Of a stretch of DNA of 64,000 nucleotides, positions 62,301 to 64,000 are shown one piece after another. Positions within the stretch are counted from its first letter, which is position 1; each line of letters opens with the position of its first letter. The translations under genes were made by a program, and so were the position numbers. The DNA comes from JAPPLB01 sp965218555 (GTDB lineage Bacteria > Acidobacteriota > Terriglobia > Bryobacterales > UBA6623). The notes below the pieces were generated by a model. That model searched no databases and had not been told where the DNA came from. It saw only the letters and a program-made list of their open reading frames with translations. The stretch covers positions 372,001 through 436,000 of the forward strand of contig OZ244625.1 of the NCBI GenBank assembly GCA_965218555.1. Direction: 5' to 3'.

Positions 62301-62367
62301 ACTCGCCGCCTGGACCGGAGTGGCTCGCGCGGTGATGAACAAACACGAATTCGTGATGCGTTACTGA
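59356..62367 (+). CDS. Planctomycete-type cytochrome c / DUF1549-DUF1553 protein
   Basis: 1003 residues from ATG 59356; the longer frame from 58936 crosses repeats and lacks family similarity, whereas this start gives a signal peptide (LLTTCLALAAASITTGA). The PSCyt1 haem domain has C39-Y-R-C-H43 in VLSENCYRCHGPDGNARQAG. DUF1549 follows (RRLSFDLTGLPPSAEEARAF), with a second CxxCH at C317-A-E-C-H321 (GCAECHDHKFDPFASKDFYQ). DUF1553 is C-terminal (NRLTRLDLANWLVDRENPLT, ARVFVNRMWKMLFGTGLSKV). A beta-sandwich insert lies between. The protein is periplasmic with a proposed role in polymer degradation, but its biochemistry is not established. It pairs with DUF1501 downstream. Confidence 0.92.
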   Translation: MRFGPLLTTCLALAAASITTGAEPVRFNRDIRPVLSENCYRCHGPDGNARQAGLRLDRREAAVQAGVIVPGDPQASKLVARLYDPEPLRAMPPVWSNKKLTDDQKALLRRWIEQGAEYEPHWAYIPSERTEAPQGPAGIDHVVNAALEEKGLRPVGEADRRTLIRRLSFDLTGLPPSAEEARAFIADDDPHAYKVLVDRLLDSPHFGERMAVYWLDLVRYADSIGFHSDIPINVYLFRDYVIRAFNENKPFDQFTREQLAGDLLPDAGTAERVASAYNRLNRVTNEGGAQAKEYLAKYATDRVRNVSEVWLGSTLGCAECHDHKFDPFASKDFYQMAAFFADIEEVGVYGSQFEPLIRVLPEEAKEEVSSIQNRIRELRQEAGKLKSNRENIETFRAYLRERLEEWKIVEPQRVWNDCARPDISGCEDIDLRLEEDGFFRQVVTGEEKPREAVQKVEMKLKGETITAVLLELFPSEDFDEFYLSEFDVKLLREDGRQESIGFGALVPDRQGADSYLRHTLDGYARSGWQGNLAEEGSRRAMWVLAKPLSSKDGQKLQFTMIYNGSGAKKIAGLSQLSVTESDFPELPPGDDLRQAVRTEAKLSGKQGRALRQKFIQWTKSSSAWREIRKLERRRAELFDHADECLVTEVSEELREVRILPRGDWMDDSGEIVEPQAPHFLTQIPVNGNRLTRLDLANWLVDRENPLTARVFVNRMWKMLFGTGLSKVLDDLGSQGETPVNQELLDLLAVEFMESGWDIKHIIRTIVLSETYRRSSEPSEALRRQDLDNRYHGRQTMRRLDAEFIRDNALDVSGLLNRKMYGPSVKPYQPAGYYRELNFPKREYEPDYNENQFRRGLYTHWQRTFLHPSLMAFDAPAREECTAERIVSNTPLQSLVMLNDPSYVEAARAFAARILQSGHSDTAGRIDFAFEQAVSRKAVAQEQQALAELVVSQLADFQRDPEQARRLLSVGLARLPADLDPVELAAWTGVARAVMNKHEFVMRY

Positions 62368-62405
62368 GGCGCGAAGAGATTCACAAAGAGATCAGGGTCA
62401 AGGAA

Positions 62406-63818
62406 ATGTTGACGACAAATATGCGGGATACCCGCCGAGCGTTCTTGGGCCGAGCTTCGCTGGGCCTGGGAAGCCTGGCGCTTACATCACTGTTCAAAGG
62501 GAGGCTGCCGGCGGCGGTTCCCGGCATCTCCGGCTTTCCGAATCACTCACAAACCATCAAGCGGGTGATCTTCCTCTGCCAGGCAGGCGGCGCGGCGCAC
62601 CTGGAACTCTTCGACTACAAGCAGGCGCTTGTCGACCGTGACGGCGATCCCATGCCCGAATCGTTCACGAAGGGGCAGCAGATCGCGCAACTGCAAGGCA
62701 AAGAGCTGCACATTCTCGCTCCTCAGCATCCGTTCAAGAGGTACGGCAAATCCGGCCAGCACATGACCAGCATGCTGCCGCACATCGGCGGGATCGCTGA
62801 TGACATTTGCATCATCCGATCGATGCAGACCGAGCAAATCAACCACGACACCGCCCACACTTTCATGAACACGGGCTTTCGCGTCGCCGGCCGGCCGAGC
62901 ATGGGCTCATGGATCACGTACGGACTGGGCAGCGAGTCGGAAGATCTGCCGGGATTCGTCGTGCTGACGTCGGAGGGCGGGGCGCAGTCGCAGCCTATCG
63001 CCGCGCGCCAGTGGCACAGCGGTTTCCTGCCGAGCCGTTATCAGGGCGTAAAATTCCAGTCCGGCGGGGAACCGGTGTCGTATGTGCGCAACCCACCGGG
63101 CGTGAGCCGTGACAACCAATCGGGCCTGATCGATACGGTCGGCAAGCTCAACCGCATTCAAGGCGAGATGATCGACGACCCGGAAATCTCAACGCGCATC
63201 GCGCAATACGAGTTGGCGTTCCGAATGCAGATGAGCGTACCCGAGTTGGTCGACTTTTCGAACGAGCCGCAGCACATTCTCGACATGTACGGTACGACGG
63301 GCGACGATGGCTCCTACGCCTCCAATTGTTTGCTGGCGCGGCGCCTGGCCGAGCGCGGCGTGCGCTTCATCCATCTCTATCACCGCGGCTGGGACCATCA
63401 CGGCGATATCAAGAACGGCATCAAGGAAACCTGCGGCCTCGTCGATCAGGGTTCCGCGGCACTGGTCAAAGACCTCAAACAGCGCGGGTTGCTCGACGAC
63501 ACCTTGATCCTCTGGTGCGGCGAATTCGGTCGAACGCCGATGTCGCAGGGCGACCGATCAAAAGCCGGCCGTGACCACCACATCAAGGGTTTCTCGATGT
63601 GGATGGCCGGGGGCGGCGTCAAACCCGGGTTCAGCTACGGCGCCACGGACGAGCTAGGCTACGCCGCCGTCGACAATGTCGTCCACGTACACGACCTGCA
63701 CGCTACGATTCTCCACCGGCTTGGCATCGATCACATGAAGCTGACCTATCGCTTCCAAGGCCGCGACTTTCGCTTGACAGACGTCCATGGCAAGATCGTC
63801 AAGGACATCCTGGTTTAG
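62406..63818 (+). CDS. Tat-exported DUF1501 protein
   Basis: 470 residues. The Tat motif is DTRRAFLGRASLGLGSLALT. The DUF1501 fold, related to alkaline phosphatase/sulfatases, shows VIFLCQAGGAAHLELFDYKQ, HDTAHTFMNTGFRVAGRPSM, RFIHLYHRGWDHHGDIKNGI, DTLILWCGEFGRTPMSQGDR, GRDHHIKGFSMWMAGGG with probable metal ligands. It nearly always accompanies DUF1549/DUF1553 genes, here 38 bases upstream, so the two form an operon and probably act together in the periplasm. The substrate is unknown. Confidence 0.93.
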   Translation: MLTTNMRDTRRAFLGRASLGLGSLALTSLFKGRLPAAVPGISGFPNHSQTIKRVIFLCQAGGAAHLELFDYKQALVDRDGDPMPESFTKGQQIAQLQGKELHILAPQHPFKRYGKSGQHMTSMLPHIGGIADDICIIRSMQTEQINHDTAHTFMNTGFRVAGRPSMGSWITYGLGSESEDLPGFVVLTSEGGAQSQPIAARQWHSGFLPSRYQGVKFQSGGEPVSYVRNPPGVSRDNQSGLIDTVGKLNRIQGEMIDDPEISTRIAQYELAFRMQMSVPELVDFSNEPQHILDMYGTTGDDGSYASNCLLARRLAERGVRFIHLYHRGWDHHGDIKNGIKETCGLVDQGSAALVKDLKQRGLLDDTLILWCGEFGRTPMSQGDRSKAGRDHHIKGFSMWMAGGGVKPGFSYGATDELGYAAVDNVVHVHDLHATILHRLGIDHMKLTYRFQGRDFRLTDVHGKIVKDILV

Positions 63819-64000
63819 CCGCGCTTAGCCGTCGTGAAACCCTCGAACGGCTATTCCCCAAGTTGCTGTCTGGCGACCGCTGCCTTCTCGAAGGCGAAGA
63901 TCAAACATCCGACGATACTCCAACAGTTGCCCGGCTGAACCACGCCCCGACACGCTACGCGATCCTTTTTTCTCTGGCGCCCGGCTCCGGAAGATATGAT
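63819..64000. other. Right-edge intergenic sequence
   Basis: 182 bases after the DUF1501 stop with no ORF, RNA gene or repeat that I can support. The window ends here, possibly ahead of another promoter. Confidence 0.5.

Noticed and set aside
1..64000. tRNA or rRNA genes
   Set aside because: I looked for the conserved T-loop GTTCGA pattern with flanking stems and for rRNA signatures and found nothing convincing by eye.

Overview
The window is GC-rich, densely coding bacterial chromosome with about 48 genes on both strands. The gene content suggests a soil-type heterotroph of the Acidobacteriota (Bryobacter/Solibacter-like). Supporting families are secreted DUF1549/DUF1553 and DUF1501 proteins, a CxPSR sulfatase, DUF1080 and PQQ-propeller proteins, a BlaI/M56-TonB pair, an ECF sigma factor with a DUF4252 protein, and the order yicC-gmk-rpoZ. 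This assignment is inference from families; there is no rRNA in the window. I saw no tRNA, rRNA or CRISPR array.

Layout. 1-1.8 kb: a left-truncated ceramidase-like gene and an alpha/beta hydrolase (minus strand). 1.9-2.8 kb: a composite non-coding repeat. 2.8-6.3 kb: BlaI, M56 sensor, MerR regulator and SurE. 6.3-7.2 kb: remnant of a mobilisation region (deleted MobA/MobL relaxase plus two tiny membrane ORFs). 7.3-16.9 kb: an S9 peptidase, RidA plus a tandem M42 peptidase, a pentapeptide-repeat protein, a TPR protein, a HupE-like membrane protein and a cupin. 17-21.9 kb: one giant secreted multidomain c-type cytochrome. 21.9-29.7 kb: a minus-strand acyl-CoA operon (thiolase, acyl-CoA dehydrogenase, acetoacetate-decarboxylase-like protein, acyl-CoA ligase, Sfp-type transferase). 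It carries an embedded hicAB module whose toxin gene has a nonsense codon. 29.8-34 kb: PncB, a PHP-type metallohydrolase and Ada. 34.4-37.1 kb: RpiB, a YqiA-like esterase and an ECF sigma/anti-sigma/DUF4252 operon. 37.2-49.4 kb: sugar and sulfate-ester catabolism (Gfo/Idh/MocA, sulfatase, PQQ propeller, DUF1080, Nramp-like transporter, TIM-barrel isomerase, SDR, IolB, KDPG aldolase) with an IS481 insertion at the sulfatase stop codon. 49.4-54.1 kb: envelope and housekeeping genes (GT9, MsbA-like ABC exporter, YicC, Gmk, RpoZ). 54.3-56.8 kb: a Ppx/GppA phosphatase followed by a CHAD domain split over two ORFs. 57.3-63.8 kb: another PQQ propeller, then a DUF1549/DUF1553 plus DUF1501 pair.

The most striking non-genic signal is a family of about 175-190 bp elements with roughly 25 bp terminal inverted repeats, flanked by TA in the three best copies. 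There are six substantial copies (five near full length, one truncated) plus fragments, which looks like a MITE. One copy has become the 5' end of the phosphopantetheinyl transferase gene. A second, longer composite repeat that contains this element occurs in inverted orientation at 1.9-2.8 kb and 58.65-59.26 kb. Several genes have a good -10 box only 5-11 bases before the start codon and no Shine-Dalgarno, which suggests leaderless transcription.
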